In this document: positions 36,039 through 45,026 of the stretch, piece by piece
Layout of the letters: each line of letters starts with the position of its first letter
Position numbering within the stretch: position 1 is the first letter of the stretch
Assembly (NCBI GenBank): GCA_039028975.1
Contig: JBCCHB010000008.1
Coordinates: 1-64,000 of the forward strand
Direction of reading: 5' to 3'
From: JAHBNG01 sp039028975
Lineage (GTDB): Bacteria; Chloroflexota; Anaerolineae; Caldilineales; Caldilineaceae
DNA: 64,000 nt
Translations under genes and position numbers: made by a program
Notes under the pieces: generated by a model
Seen by the model: only the letters and a program-made list of their open reading frames with translations
What the model was told of the DNA's origin: nothing
Databases searched by the model: none

Positions 36039-36878
36039 ATGGAACAAGCATGGGGTGCCGATGCAGGCAGAGAGTTGCTAAAGAAACTGCGAGATCGTAA
36101 GGGCTGGAGTCAGTCTAAGCTCGCAATTGAGACAGGTGTTATCACTCAGAGTAACTATTCTCATATTGAGAGCGGCCAAACGCATCCCTCTCCAGAAAAG
36201 CTTCATGCGATCTTGCTCGCTCTGGATGCAACCAAAGAGGAATATGAAGATGCATTCAAGTTCTTTGGGTATTTGCCCGCAGTACCGCTCCCTGAGCCGT
36301 CTGAGGTGGAGGCTGCAATCAAAAGCGCAGAACCGACGCTCTTCAAGACAACCTTTCCGGCCTTTTTAGTCGATGTTGCGACGCGGCTATGTCATTGGAA
36401 TCGGCTCTATGAGAGGTTGGCTGGTAGGGAGGGGCGAGAGATATTGGAGACAATGCGAGATCGCTCATTTGTGCAGATGTCTTTTGAGAGTAAGCAGGCA
36501 CTGAGCGAGCTGATTGAGGATATAGATTCGGTGCTTATCGATGATCTGCTGATGACACACCGAAGATTGGACACATTTAAGCAGGAAGCGTGGGTATCGG
36601 ACTTTATCAACGAAATCGCCTATGATACACCTGGGTTTGAGGAATACTGGGAGCGTATGTTGAAACATCGAGAGAGAGCAGCACCAGAATCGTTATCAGT
36701 TGAGCAACCTATGCCAATTAAGTTCGATGTCCCAGATATGGATAAACCGCTCTCATTCATCGGGTTGGCGAAGGCTCTGCCTGCGGATGATCGGTTTCAG
36801 GTGAATTTTCTGATGCCCACTGATCCATTTACCGGAGATACAATCGCGCAATGGGAGAAAGATAGTCATGGAGTTTGA
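36039..36878 (+). CDS. XRE-family regulator with MmyB-like C-terminal domain
   Basis: 279 residues. N-terminal helix-turn-helix of the XRE type (about 12-70): LLKKLRDRKGWSQSKLAIET, then SNYSHIESGQTHPSPEKLHAI. The remainder looks like the MmyB ligand-binding domain: PAFLVDVATRLCHWNRLYER and FKQEAWVSDFINEIAYDTPG. Such proteins bind small hydrophobic ligands or act as repressors. No clear ribosome-binding site. It diverges from the transfer operon and is preceded by a palindrome that it may bind, so it is a candidate controller of transfer. Confidence 0.85.
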   Translation: MEQAWGADAGRELLKKLRDRKGWSQSKLAIETGVITQSNYSHIESGQTHPSPEKLHAILLALDATKEEYEDAFKFFGYLPAVPLPEPSEVEAAIKSAEPTLFKTTFPAFLVDVATRLCHWNRLYERLAGREGREILETMRDRSFVQMSFESKQALSELIEDIDSVLIDDLLMTHRRLDTFKQEAWVSDFINEIAYDTPGFEEYWERMLKHRERAAPESLSVEQPMPIKFDVPDMDKPLSFIGLAKALPADDRFQVNFLMPTDPFTGDTIAQWEKDSHGV

Positions 36879-36955
36879 GCGGAGATATCGGGCCTTTGGA
36901 TTTTCCAACAGCCCGATGATATTATGACTTGGTACCACGAGATGGCAATTGCTCT

Positions 36956-37174
36956 CTACCCATACCGCTGCAACTCTGCCGATAACAATCGGTGTTGCTG
37001 CTCTAGCTCACTGATTTTTTGAGATACTACCCCCCGTACTTCTGAATCAATTTTTGAGGGACTGCCGTAACCTGAAAGCGTAGCGGCAGATGCGAGTGTG
37101 AAGCTGATTTCTCTGTATGTGGAGAGTTCCTCTTCTATTACACAAAGCTGATCCTGGAAAGCCGAATTACTCAT
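36956..37174 (-). CDS. Small coiled-coil hypothetical protein, 72 residues
   Basis: The ATG at 37174 follows AGGTGAG. The product MSNSAFQDQLCVIEEELSTY continues to SQKISELEQQHRLLSAELQR, a strongly helical, heptad-like sequence with one short loop (SGYGSPSK). No domain is recognised. It is convergent with the XRE gene, 77 bases away. Confidence 0.5.
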   Translation of the reverse strand: MSNSAFQDQLCVIEEELSTYREISFTLASAATLSGYGSPSKIDSEVRGVVSQKISELEQQHRLLSAELQRYG

Positions 37175-37288
37175 GAGACTCACCTAATTTGATGAAGTCT
37201 CAGGCCTGAGATTTGAAGGCTAGCTAGTACGCTTGATACAGATGAATATATTCAGTTGTCAGTGTAGTGAAGTAAGAGGGGAGTGTGT

Positions 37289-37320
37289 GTACGACTTTGT
37301 TACGTGTAACAAAACTGTAC
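37289..37320. promoter_or_regulatory. Interrupted palindrome with TTTGTTAC/GTAACAAA arms
   Basis: The core TTTGTTAC-GT-GTAACAAA (37296-37313) is flanked by matching GTAC ends. The half site GTGTAACAAA occurs again at about 39533-39542, beyond the GH18-like gene. It lies in the 239-base gap between two small leftward genes. A dimeric regulator is likely. Confidence 0.55.
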
Positions 37321-37413
37321 GCTAGAAGCCTCATGCAACGATCTGTTACAGTGGCTCCGAAGGTGTAACTCTTTGTAGCTTTTGCCTGATTTGGAGTTTG
37401 GAGGCGGCGAAAT

Positions 37414-37770
37414 TTATGATCTTGAAAGTCCTATATCGGGACCAACCTGCGCGTATCTTTCATCAAGATACTCTGTCGCTTCACGCTCGACAAGAAGTGC
37501 TTCTGACCTAGCAGCACCTCTAGGCACATGGGTATAGTAGCGAACATAGAACATATCCTGATTTGGTGAAGTGCTATCTCGATCTATGTGATGATACTCT
37601 CCAACGCGTTCAGAACTGCGGGAGTGGATATCATCGAAAAAAATCGATTTCGTGTTTCCCCCTGCACTCGTAGCTACAGTCGACTGGCCAGCGATGGTAT
37701 CTATGGCCTCTCCAAATGCCTCAGCAGCATTGAGGTCATAAAATATCTTTGCGTGTGGTCGATGTGGCAT
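37414..37770 (-). CDS. Hypothetical protein, 118 residues
   Basis: Not recognised. MPHRPHAKIFYDLNAAEAFG is followed by IFFDDIHSRSSERVGEYHHI and YVRYYTHVPRGAARSEALL, a soluble, charged protein. Weak ribosome-binding site. It is divergent from the XRE-GH18-like gene and separated by about 90 bases, so both share a promoter region. Reading on the minus strand is favoured by protein-like composition only. Confidence 0.45.
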   Translation of the reverse strand: MPHRPHAKIFYDLNAAEAFGEAIDTIAGQSTVATSAGGNTKSIFFDDIHSRSSERVGEYHHIDRDSTSPNQDMFYVRYYTHVPRGAARSEALLVEREATEYLDERYAQVGPDIGLSRS

Positions 37771-37858
37771 TCGTGGCTGAATCTTGTTCGTCTCTCACAT
37801 CCCTATTACATTTATTCCAGAATTTCAACTGTTCACTGTAATTACCCAAGTATCTTAT

Positions 37859-39526
37859 ATGAGTTATTATCCGGACTTTGCAAAAAGATTAAATGAGCTG
37901 CTGGTTAAAGCAGATCGCAATGCGGCTTGGCTTGCTAGACAGGTGGGTGTACAACCAGCAACAGTGTCAAGATGGTTGAGCGGTGAAAATCGACCGCGTA
38001 ATCTTGAATCGGTATACAAAATTGCTAAAGCGTTTGAGCTAGATGAGGAGAACACGGCTGAACTAATTGCAGATGTCGGATATGAGACTAAACCTATCGA
38101 CTCTACATCAACAGGTGGAACCGAAGCCAAGCCAAGTGGAGATATTATTAGTGAGCGACCTTCTATATTGGAGGTCATGAAAGATAGCCTACAAAACACT
38201 TGGTTGATTGTTGCCATATCGACCTTGGTACTTCTTGGTGTAGCAGGTGTTTTTTATGGATTGCCAGGGTTGCGAGGAATTGATTCATCTTCACAGAACG
38301 CAGATGAAGCGTCGGCGGCTGATGAGAAGAAGGATAGTGAGGAGCCTCAAGAAGCTGTTTCTGATTTGCAAGCCGAACAAGGCACTTCACCCAAACGACT
38401 TATCGGCTATTATGAAGCCTAAAATGTTGGTGACCATAGCCAATATCTGATTACTGATATTCCCACAAATACACTAACCCACATAGTTTATGAATCGTTC
38501 AATGTATCTAAAGAGAGTGAGTGCATTTTAGGTCAACCCGATGCCGATACTGAACACCGTTATCCAGACGACGATCCGACCGAATCATTCGGTGGAAACC
38601 TGAGACAGCTTGTAGTCTTAAAAGAGCAGAACTCTAACCTAAAGACGATTGCATCCGTTGGTGGATGGTATGGTTCATATAACTTGTCGCAAGCATCACG
38701 GAGCGCAGAATCACGCCAGAAGTTTGCACAATCCTGCGTTCAAATGATGCAACGATATGAGTTTGACGGACTGGAAATCAATTGGAAAGTTTGGGCCGAA
38801 CAAGGTAGAAAGACCTGGATAGAGGGCGATGAGGACAACTACGCTCAATTGCTAGAGGAATTGCGCGGTCAGCTAAATGCTCACGTTGCCAGCAATGGAC
38901 AGCCCTATTTATTGACTATCCATACTGGAGCAATACTTGAACGAACAAACAGCCTAGATTTACCGCAGATAAGCAAATACGTAGATTGGATCACGCTTGC
39001 TGCATATGATCTGAATGGTTCGTGGATTCCCTTCACCGGATTCCAATCAGCACTCTATCAGGCATCTGACTCTCCGTTCAAGGATAACGATTTTCATAAC
39101 GCGGATTCTGTTGTGCAAGCCCATCTCACCGCTGGTGTTCCCTCACAAAAAGTGGTTTTGAGCGTGCCGTTTTTCGGACGTGGATGGAAAGGGGTAGGCG
39201 ATACAAATGACGGACTCTGGCAAATATGGGCTGAGGAAGAACAGGGGACTTGGGATGACGGAGGGCGGATTAACTATTTTGACATAAAATTCAGACTAAC
39301 TCCTACCTATACCCATTGGGACGATGAGGCCCTTGTTCCTTGGTTCTATAACCCCGATACTGGCATAATGATTTCTTACGAAGATTCAGAATCGCTGAGA
39401 CACAAGGCAGAGTACGTCAAAAAGAATAATCTTGGCGGTATCGCCATTTGGGAATTAAGCAGAGATGATAACGAATCAACACTGCTCAATACTCTCTATA
39501 AAGAACTATGCGACTCGGATTGTTAA
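37859..39526 (+). pseudogene. XRE-TM-GH18-like receptor interrupted by one in-frame stop
   Basis: One frame of 556 codons with a single TAA at codon 188. An XRE DNA-binding domain (1-78, YYPDFAKRLNELLVKADRNA, VSRWLSGENRPRN) is followed by a transmembrane helix (about 113-135). After an acidic linker comes a full-length GH18 chitinase-like domain starting RLIGYYEA-stop-NVGDHSQYL. The GH18 landmarks SVGGWYGSY, AYDLNGSW and GGIAIWELS are clear. The catalytic motif DxxDxDxE reads DGLEINWK (303-310), so the acid catalyst is a lysine and hydrolysis is unlikely. The layout is like a one-component, ToxR-style sensor turned around: outside domain, helix, inside DNA binder. The stop may be a recent mutation, a sequencing error or recoding. 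Confidence 0.85.
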
Positions 39527-39753
39527 CCAGCAGTGTAACAAATATAGCGTAGTAACTCTACATCCATGCCTCAAAAATTCGAGTGCTTGATTCGAGTAAA
39601 AAATACCGATTAAGGCACTTTCTCTTCCCCATTGTGACAACTACATATTTTCACGAAGTACCGAATATTCTCTCCTTCTGTTTTCCTCGTTAGCATAGCC
39701 GCTTCTCTGTTTGAGTAACTTTGTCCCAGACCGCTTCACAGCCTCAGAAATAT

Positions 39754-39773
39754 CAATATTGCCAACAATATTG
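39754..39773. promoter_or_regulatory. Operator-like palindrome, copy 2
   Basis: CAATATTGCCAACAATATTG has the same 20-bp layout as 35980-35999 (16 of 20 positions equal). The two CAATATTG words are themselves palindromes, 12 bases apart. It lies about 200 bases before the small peptide gene. Confidence 0.6.
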
Positions 39774-39905
39774 AATCCCGCCCACGCCAAATGAAATAAT
39801 GCACACAACTGGTGATTACGACTGTCTCGTCGAAGTTGCCAGCCTTAACAATGGTTTGTACAGACCGCGTATGAAACCAGCTTGTTAGGGACACACTAGT
39901 GTTGT

Positions 39906-39973
39906 CGCCGAAAGGCGGCGTGAATTCATGCGCTTAACAGGCTCTATTGACAGTCCGAGGAGGGCTATAGAGC
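39906..39973 (+). promoter_or_regulatory. Structured leader of the peptide gene
   Basis: A CGCC-GAAA-GGCG tetraloop hairpin (39906-39917) is followed by GCTCTAT (39941-39947) pairing with ATAGAGC (39967-39973). The ribosome-binding site GAGGAGGG lies in the loop between the second arms. Such a layout could control translation, but no known riboswitch is recognised. Confidence 0.45.
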
Positions 39974-39974
39974 A

Positions 39975-40127
39975 ATGCTAAAGCGAAAAATTGTACTGTT
40001 TGTGATGAGTGTGGTAACGGCACTGTCGCTGTATGTCGGCTATGATATTACATCTAATGCCTTTGGAACTGGGGAGGTTGCATCGGCATCACCGTGCAGT
40101 AGCGGTAACAGTGGCGGTAGTTGTTAA
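39975..40127 (+). CDS. Small exported peptide, 50 residues, Cys-bracketed tail
   Basis: The frame MLKRKIVLFVMSVVTALSLY continues VGYDITSNAFGTGEV and ends ASASPCSSGNSGGSC. A positively charged start and a hydrophobic core give a signal peptide or membrane anchor. The mature end is tiny, Gly/Ser-rich and framed by two cysteines that could form a disulfide or thioether ring. A strong GAGGAGG site lies upstream. No maturation enzyme gene is adjacent. It lies tail-to-tail with the XRE-NB-ARC-TPR gene. A pheromone or bacteriocin precursor is possible but unproven. Confidence 0.6.
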   Translation: MLKRKIVLFVMSVVTALSLYVGYDITSNAFGTGEVASASPCSSGNSGGSC

Positions 40128-40159
40128 GCGCTTAAAGAACTAACAATCTGTAGCTAATG

Positions 40160-40191
40160 GAGTGGCAGCCTATGACGATAGGCTGTCACTC
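40160..40191. terminator. Bidirectional terminator-like hairpin
   Basis: GAGTGGCAGCCTAT (40160-40173) pairs with ATAGGCTGTCACTC (40178-40191), 13 of 14 with a GACG loop. It lies between the convergent peptide and STAND genes and overlaps the last codons of the latter. Confidence 0.6.
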
Positions 40192-42752
40192 AGTCTCCCA
40201 TATCTATCTACTAAAATTTTGAATCGTTCCTGGTCGCTAAATTGGTTAAGAATTCGACCCGCTTTAGATAGCCATTGCCTTGCTGTATCTGCCGCTCCCA
40301 AACGCATCTCCCAATCCACCATATAAAGTAGGGTACGACACTCACCATATGCACTCTTCATCTGTTGCCAGAGTTTGAGTGCCTTATGAAAATATGACAT
40401 TGCGTTCTTCTTCTGACCGTAGTTAGCATGAATGACGCCCAGATTATCGTAGACCAACGCTAGGTTTACAGTATCGCCAAAACGTTCGAACACTTTCTCG
40501 GACGAGCGGAAGAGGCGTGCTGCATCATCGAAGTTGCCATCCTGCTCATAGATGGTACCCATATTCATGCGTGCTAATGCCACTGCGACCTCATCGGCTG
40601 TCTGCTCTCCGAAACAAATAGCCTGTTTCACATACTCGATGGCAGGTTCGGGAGGTTCCAGCCCCTCTATTTGCATATCCACAGCCAGCTTTCCCAGGTT
40701 TTGATAACCAAACAGTAAGCCATGATCGTCTTGCATTTCGTGCCAATTGGAAAGAGCCTTATTGAGATGCTCTATGGCCGTACCCCAGTTCCATCGACGG
40801 GTGTACAGAATCCCCAGATGATTATGGGTATGCGCCAGACCGTGACTATTTTGAATCCTCTCAAATACACGTAGTGCATGAGTACATAGGACCTCAGCAC
40901 GCCACAAATGGTCCAGCTCAATAAACAGATAGCCCAAATTCGTCCAGGCTCGTGCTTTTGAAAAATCGTCGTTTGCTTCGTGGGCAAGTTTGGCGGCATG
41001 GGCATAAGCAGATACGGCTTCCCTGTGGCGGCTTTGACGCGCCAATAATCGGGCGTGTGATATAGCGACTGGGGGTAGGCTGGATGTATCGACGTTGTTC
41101 TTAGCCGTTTTAATGGCCATTTGTAAAATCCGATTCCATTTTTCCCAATGACCCCGCTGTTCCATATATGGGGAAAATTTCTCAATCAGTTCATAACATT
41201 TGGGTAGTGCGTCTTGTTGCATCAAACCAAACCGTACAGCTTTTACAATACCCACCCACTCTAAATCCAGTTTGGGAACGTCCTCATCATTTTCCGCTAA
41301 CCAGCCCCGCCAGTAGTCGAGATTACGGGCTATGCCTTGTTGAAATTTTCCGCCATCAGTGTCATCTGTTTTCCATTCAATGGCGTTCTTGGTGAGAAAT
41401 GTTTCAGTTAAGCGATAAATGAAATAACGCCTATCTTCTATATTGCCACTCACTTCTATGAGCGACATTCGTGCTAATTGACGTAGAGCTGAATTGAGTT
41501 TTGGCTGCGATAGCGTGCTGATCGTCTGGAGTTGCTCACTACCGGCCTTATCTGTCAACGGCAGCAAACGCAGCAATCTCTGTGCCTCTGGCATCAGCAA
41601 CGACCATGATTCGCAGTAGATGTAACCATAAAACTCATCGATTTCATCGTCGGGTATCTCTGCCAAGCCTTGGAGAACCGTGGGTAGCGAGAGCAAACGA
41701 ATCTGGCTGGCAACGAGTCGCAAGGCCAGCGGATTACCGCCAACTATCTCATAGACCTGGGCCAATTGCTTTTGGACAGATTCATCTGCAACGGGAAGCC
41801 CTACCATTTCTATAAGGTGGCGCAAGAAAGCAACCGCATCCTCTTCGATAAGATGGCTGATAGCAAGCTGGGCTATGGCGGGAGCGTTTGGTAGTGCGTG
41901 GCGGCTTGTGATGATCACCTTACTTGGGTTTAGTAGCCCTTGCAAAAATGAAACTAGTGTGCGCGTTTCGGCAATATCTTCCAGATTGTCGAGTATGATT
42001 AAGCAAGGGGTCTCTTTTAGATAGGTGAGCAAGGCTTTCCGCTTCTGCGCAGGTGGCAACGGCTCATGCCCAGCAACCTTTAGCTGATTACACAATGCTT
42101 TCACAATCCCTTCGATGTCACTAACCGCATGATCGATGCGGACGATACCTTCTTCGGGAATAAATTCGTGGTACTTGATATCGACCCAAGCAACCTGCGC
42201 AAAGTTATATGCCATAGCGGGCTGACGAATTACTTGATCGGCCAGCGTCGTCTTGCCCAAGCCACCCATACCATAGATACCCACAAGCCAAACATCGTCT
42301 CTTTCAAGCAGTAGTTTGGTGAGGCGAGCAATATGGGCATCAATACCAAAGAGACGGGCGTAGTTTTGTGGTCCCAGACGCTCATTGATTAGGGTTTGCC
42401 AGCGGTGTTCTGAAGCCGCTAATGGTTGCATTTCTTCAGATGGAGAACGATGTATACCTTGCTGAGCTGATGAATCACCTACTGAACCACCATTTTTTTG
42501 TGTGGAAGTAATTGCATATCCTGATGCTACGAAGAACGCTTGCCGATCATCATGACGAATCCCAAGATGATCAGCAATTCTGAGCACCATCTCAGGCTTT
42601 CCAGGACGGTTACCAGCAACCCAGCGACTGACAGAGCCATGATGAACGCCGAGCTGCTCTGCTAACCATGCCTGGGATCGATCTTGCCGAGCAAGATATT
42701 GTTCTAGAAGTTTAGCAAATTCAGGATAGTAGTTTGAAGAGCGGTAGCTCAT
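40170..42752 (-). CDS. STAND protein: XRE-NB-ARC-TPR
   Basis: 860 residues. An N-terminal XRE domain (1-80, NYYPEFAKLLEQYLARQDRS, VSRWVAGNRPGKPE) is followed by an NB-ARC ATPase: Walker A GMGGLGKTT (161-169), Walker B LIILDN (251-256), then ITSRH sensor and winged helix. The C-terminal half (about 570-850) holds tetratricopeptide repeats with the alternation LGYLFIEL, LGILYTRR, LGKLAVDM and LGVIHANYG. STAND proteins stay inactive until a ligand met by the repeats opens the ATPase. The linked XRE domain suggests DNA-binding output. It has the same XRE module as the GH18-like receptor. Confidence 0.9.
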   Translation of the reverse strand: MSYRSSNYYPEFAKLLEQYLARQDRSQAWLAEQLGVHHGSVSRWVAGNRPGKPEMVLRIADHLGIRHDDRQAFFVASGYAITSTQKNGGSVGDSSAQQGIHRSPSEEMQPLAASEHRWQTLINERLGPQNYARLFGIDAHIARLTKLLLERDDVWLVGIYGMGGLGKTTLADQVIRQPAMAYNFAQVAWVDIKYHEFIPEEGIVRIDHAVSDIEGIVKALCNQLKVAGHEPLPPAQKRKALLTYLKETPCLIILDNLEDIAETRTLVSFLQGLLNPSKVIITSRHALPNAPAIAQLAISHLIEEDAVAFLRHLIEMVGLPVADESVQKQLAQVYEIVGGNPLALRLVASQIRLLSLPTVLQGLAEIPDDEIDEFYGYIYCESWSLLMPEAQRLLRLLPLTDKAGSEQLQTISTLSQPKLNSALRQLARMSLIEVSGNIEDRRYFIYRLTETFLTKNAIEWKTDDTDGGKFQQGIARNLDYWRGWLAENDEDVPKLDLEWVGIVKAVRFGLMQQDALPKCYELIEKFSPYMEQRGHWEKWNRILQMAIKTAKNNVDTSSLPPVAISHARLLARQSRHREAVSAYAHAAKLAHEANDDFSKARAWTNLGYLFIELDHLWRAEVLCTHALRVFERIQNSHGLAHTHNHLGILYTRRWNWGTAIEHLNKALSNWHEMQDDHGLLFGYQNLGKLAVDMQIEGLEPPEPAIEYVKQAICFGEQTADEVAVALARMNMGTIYEQDGNFDDAARLFRSSEKVFERFGDTVNLALVYDNLGVIHANYGQKKNAMSYFHKALKLWQQMKSAYGECRTLLYMVDWEMRLGAADTARQWLSKAGRILNQFSDQERFKILVDRYGRLSDSLSS

Positions 42753-43058
42753 ATTGGAATCTTGGGTGCTTTATGTGACAGATGTATAAAAGCCGCGCAC
42801 CTACTGCGCGATGAATATGGTTAAATTATATACGCATATATTGATGACTACCAAGGTAACAAGCGGCCACCTCCTTCACCATTCTGTATCATATTGTAGT
42901 GCCAAGCAGGCCGGGCCTATTTCCCGCCCAAGCAAAGGCGAATGATTCAGGATTTACATGTAGATGTAGTATGACTTCTTGGGACCTTACGTAAAATCTA
43001 CTCTTGCAACAAGGTCCATGTTTCAAGAACTCTCATCATGTCAGTGAAAGGTTTAACC
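42753..43058. other. Divergent promoter region, nothing else seen
   Basis: 306 bases between the STAND gene and the exported protein gene. The AT-rich stretch near 42825-42850 (ATATACGCATATAT) could hold the leftward promoter. No further gene or repeat is supported. Confidence 0.4.
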
Positions 43059-45026
43059 ATGAGCAATATCATAAGGAACATCTTCACATACATCATTATT
43101 TTGCCTACCGCTCTGATTTTGCTTTGGTTCGGTGCCAACAATGTAGTCAATTCTCAATCCATATCTACCCCGAAATTAGCACCTAATCAAAATGAGAACC
43201 TGATGCTCAACGGTGATTTCAGCGATGGTGATAGACTGTGGTTTACCAGTATAGGAATGGATGTTGACACAAGCACCGGTTCCCTATGCGCCACTGTGCC
43301 GGATGACGCAGTCGATCCCTGGCTTGCTATCGTCAGCCAGGGAGGGCTATCGCTTCAGGCTGGGCAAATCTACAAACTAACCTTCGAATTGAGAGGTAAT
43401 GTGGTCGACATGATCGATGTGCTCATCGGCGAAGATCAGCATCCCTGGGAGAAATACTACCTGACGACCGCCCATCTAGAAATCACGAGCCAGCGCTACC
43501 ATTATCAATTTGTTATGCCTATAACAGACAACAATTCGCTGCTAGGTTTTCATATCGGCGGTACACCAAACAACATCTACTGCATTGATAATATCTCCTT
43601 GACGTTGATGCAACATAGCACGACTCCAACACCAACCGCTACATCGATACCAGAAGGGGCTGCGTCTCCTCTTATATTTGATGACTTTGCCTATAATTCC
43701 GATGAACTCAATCAACAGCATGACGATACAACCAACTCCGTTTTCGGTTCTAATCTGTGGATGATGGCAGAGGGAGAAGTAGAGAGCCGTTTCTGGCGGC
43801 GCTTTAACTGGGGCGACCTGGAATTTGATGACGATGTTGCCCTTGAAGCCTCCACAGCAGGTATGGACTTTCTGGCGAAAGCAGGGCATGAGTTAGGCAC
43901 GAATGGCCCTGTAATCTTTTCCGGCATTGCCTTCCCCAATCGCGGGGTGGGAACTTACCATGCACGTATTCGGCTGGACGATCTACAGGATGACCTCCAG
44001 GTAATGCAATCTTTCTGGGCATATGCACTCAATCAATATGGGTTTGTAGACGATAGCTATGATACCAACCAAAACAATGCCAACTATATGCCAAATAGCG
44101 GGGCCATTTACTATGCATCTGAGGCAGATATTGAATGGCACAACTGGTTTAACGGTGATAACGTCTCCCGGCTTGCCGTCAGCAATCACCGTGGGTCAAA
44201 TCCCAGCTTTGGTGGCGTAGTAGCTGAGAGCGCAACGCTACAGTGTCTTTATCGAGATACAGCGGGCGAAACAACTCATTTCCGAGATTGTGTAGGAACC
44301 GTAGAGAACACATTGCTGATGCCCAATCAGTGGGTCAATGCGATGTACGTGATCGATGATGCGTCTGAAACGGTCTCATACAGCCTATGGATTGATAATT
44401 GGAATGATCTGGGTGGAGCGCTATGGGTAGGAGGTCCCGTGGATAATCCACAATGGGGAGAACCGCTCACAATTTCTCGATATTTCCCTACATCGCCCAT
44501 GATTGCCGCTTTCAGTCAGCATTTCTCGGAAAGACAAGGATTTGGCGTGCAGGAACTATCCCAGGACCATGCGTTGGGTATTGACTATTTCTACTACTCA
44601 CCGCGTACTGACTTAACGCGCGAGGCTATTCAGGCAGACATTGAGCGATTAAGAGAAGAGGGGCTGGTACGTGTTAATACAACAGGGCTTGCTTTTCAGG
44701 AGGACCGAACCTTCAGCCTGTCAATTGAAGGACCAGAAACCTTCAAATTCAATCAACTTGGCACATGGTCAGCCGTCGGTTCGCTAACCGGCACCCGCTT
44801 TGACGTCCACTACCGCTACCGTCAGCATAATGAACAAGGCTGGAGCGTTTGGCACAACGCCTCTAACCCTGATCTGGTTTTTGTCCCTGATGGGAGCTTC
44901 GATAAGATTGAGTTGACTGCAACCGCCTGGAACTATTGGAACAAGGCGCAGGTAGATACCGATAGCCGTATCATTGAAGCGGTTGCTTTGAATGAAAAAT
45001 TGTGGCTGCCGATGGTTATGTGGTAG
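43059..45026 (+). CDS. Exported lectin/glucanase-like protein with carbohydrate-binding module
   Basis: 655 residues from the ATG at 43059, with AAAGG seven bases upstream. Signal peptide (MSNIIRNIFTYIIILPTALI). Residues about 45-190 resemble a CBM4/9 galactose-binding-like module (NLMLNGDFSDGDRLWF, YCIDNISLTL). A short Thr/Pro linker follows, then a jelly-roll ConA-like domain of about 350 residues with FDDFAYNS, RFWRRFNWGDLEF and YEASEADIEWHNWF-like segments. These resemble GH16-type glucan-binding proteins, but I cannot identify the catalytic ExDxxE. It ends in NEKLWLPMVMW, a C-terminal tail also seen on two other exported proteins here. Confidence 0.7.
   Translation: MSNIIRNIFTYIIILPTALILLWFGANNVVNSQSISTPKLAPNQNENLMLNGDFSDGDRLWFTSIGMDVDTSTGSLCATVPDDAVDPWLAIVSQGGLSLQAGQIYKLTFELRGNVVDMIDVLIGEDQHPWEKYYLTTAHLEITSQRYHYQFVMPITDNNSLLGFHIGGTPNNIYCIDNISLTLMQHSTTPTPTATSIPEGAASPLIFDDFAYNSDELNQQHDDTTNSVFGSNLWMMAEGEVESRFWRRFNWGDLEFDDDVALEASTAGMDFLAKAGHELGTNGPVIFSGIAFPNRGVGTYHARIRLDDLQDDLQVMQSFWAYALNQYGFVDDSYDTNQNNANYMPNSGAIYYASEADIEWHNWFNGDNVSRLAVSNHRGSNPSFGGVVAESATLQCLYRDTAGETTHFRDCVGTVENTLLMPNQWVNAMYVIDDASETVSYSLWIDNWNDLGGALWVGGPVDNPQWGEPLTISRYFPTSPMIAAFSQHFSERQGFGVQELSQDHALGIDYFYYSPRTDLTREAIQADIERLREEGLVRVNTTGLAFQEDRTFSLSIEGPETFKFNQLGTWSAVGSLTGTRFDVHYRYRQHNEQGWSVWHNASNPDLVFVPDGSFDKIELTATAWNYWNKAQVDTDSRIIEAVALNEKLWLPMVMW

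Larger units (their letters stand above)
39527..39974. other. Regulatory gap before the small peptide gene
   Basis: 448 bases with no gene of its own. It contains the half site GTGTAACAAA (about 39533-39542), the second 20-bp CAATATTG palindrome (39754-39773), a GAAA-tetraloop hairpin (39906-39917) and the leader hairpin of the peptide gene. No other coding frame is supported. Confidence 0.5.
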
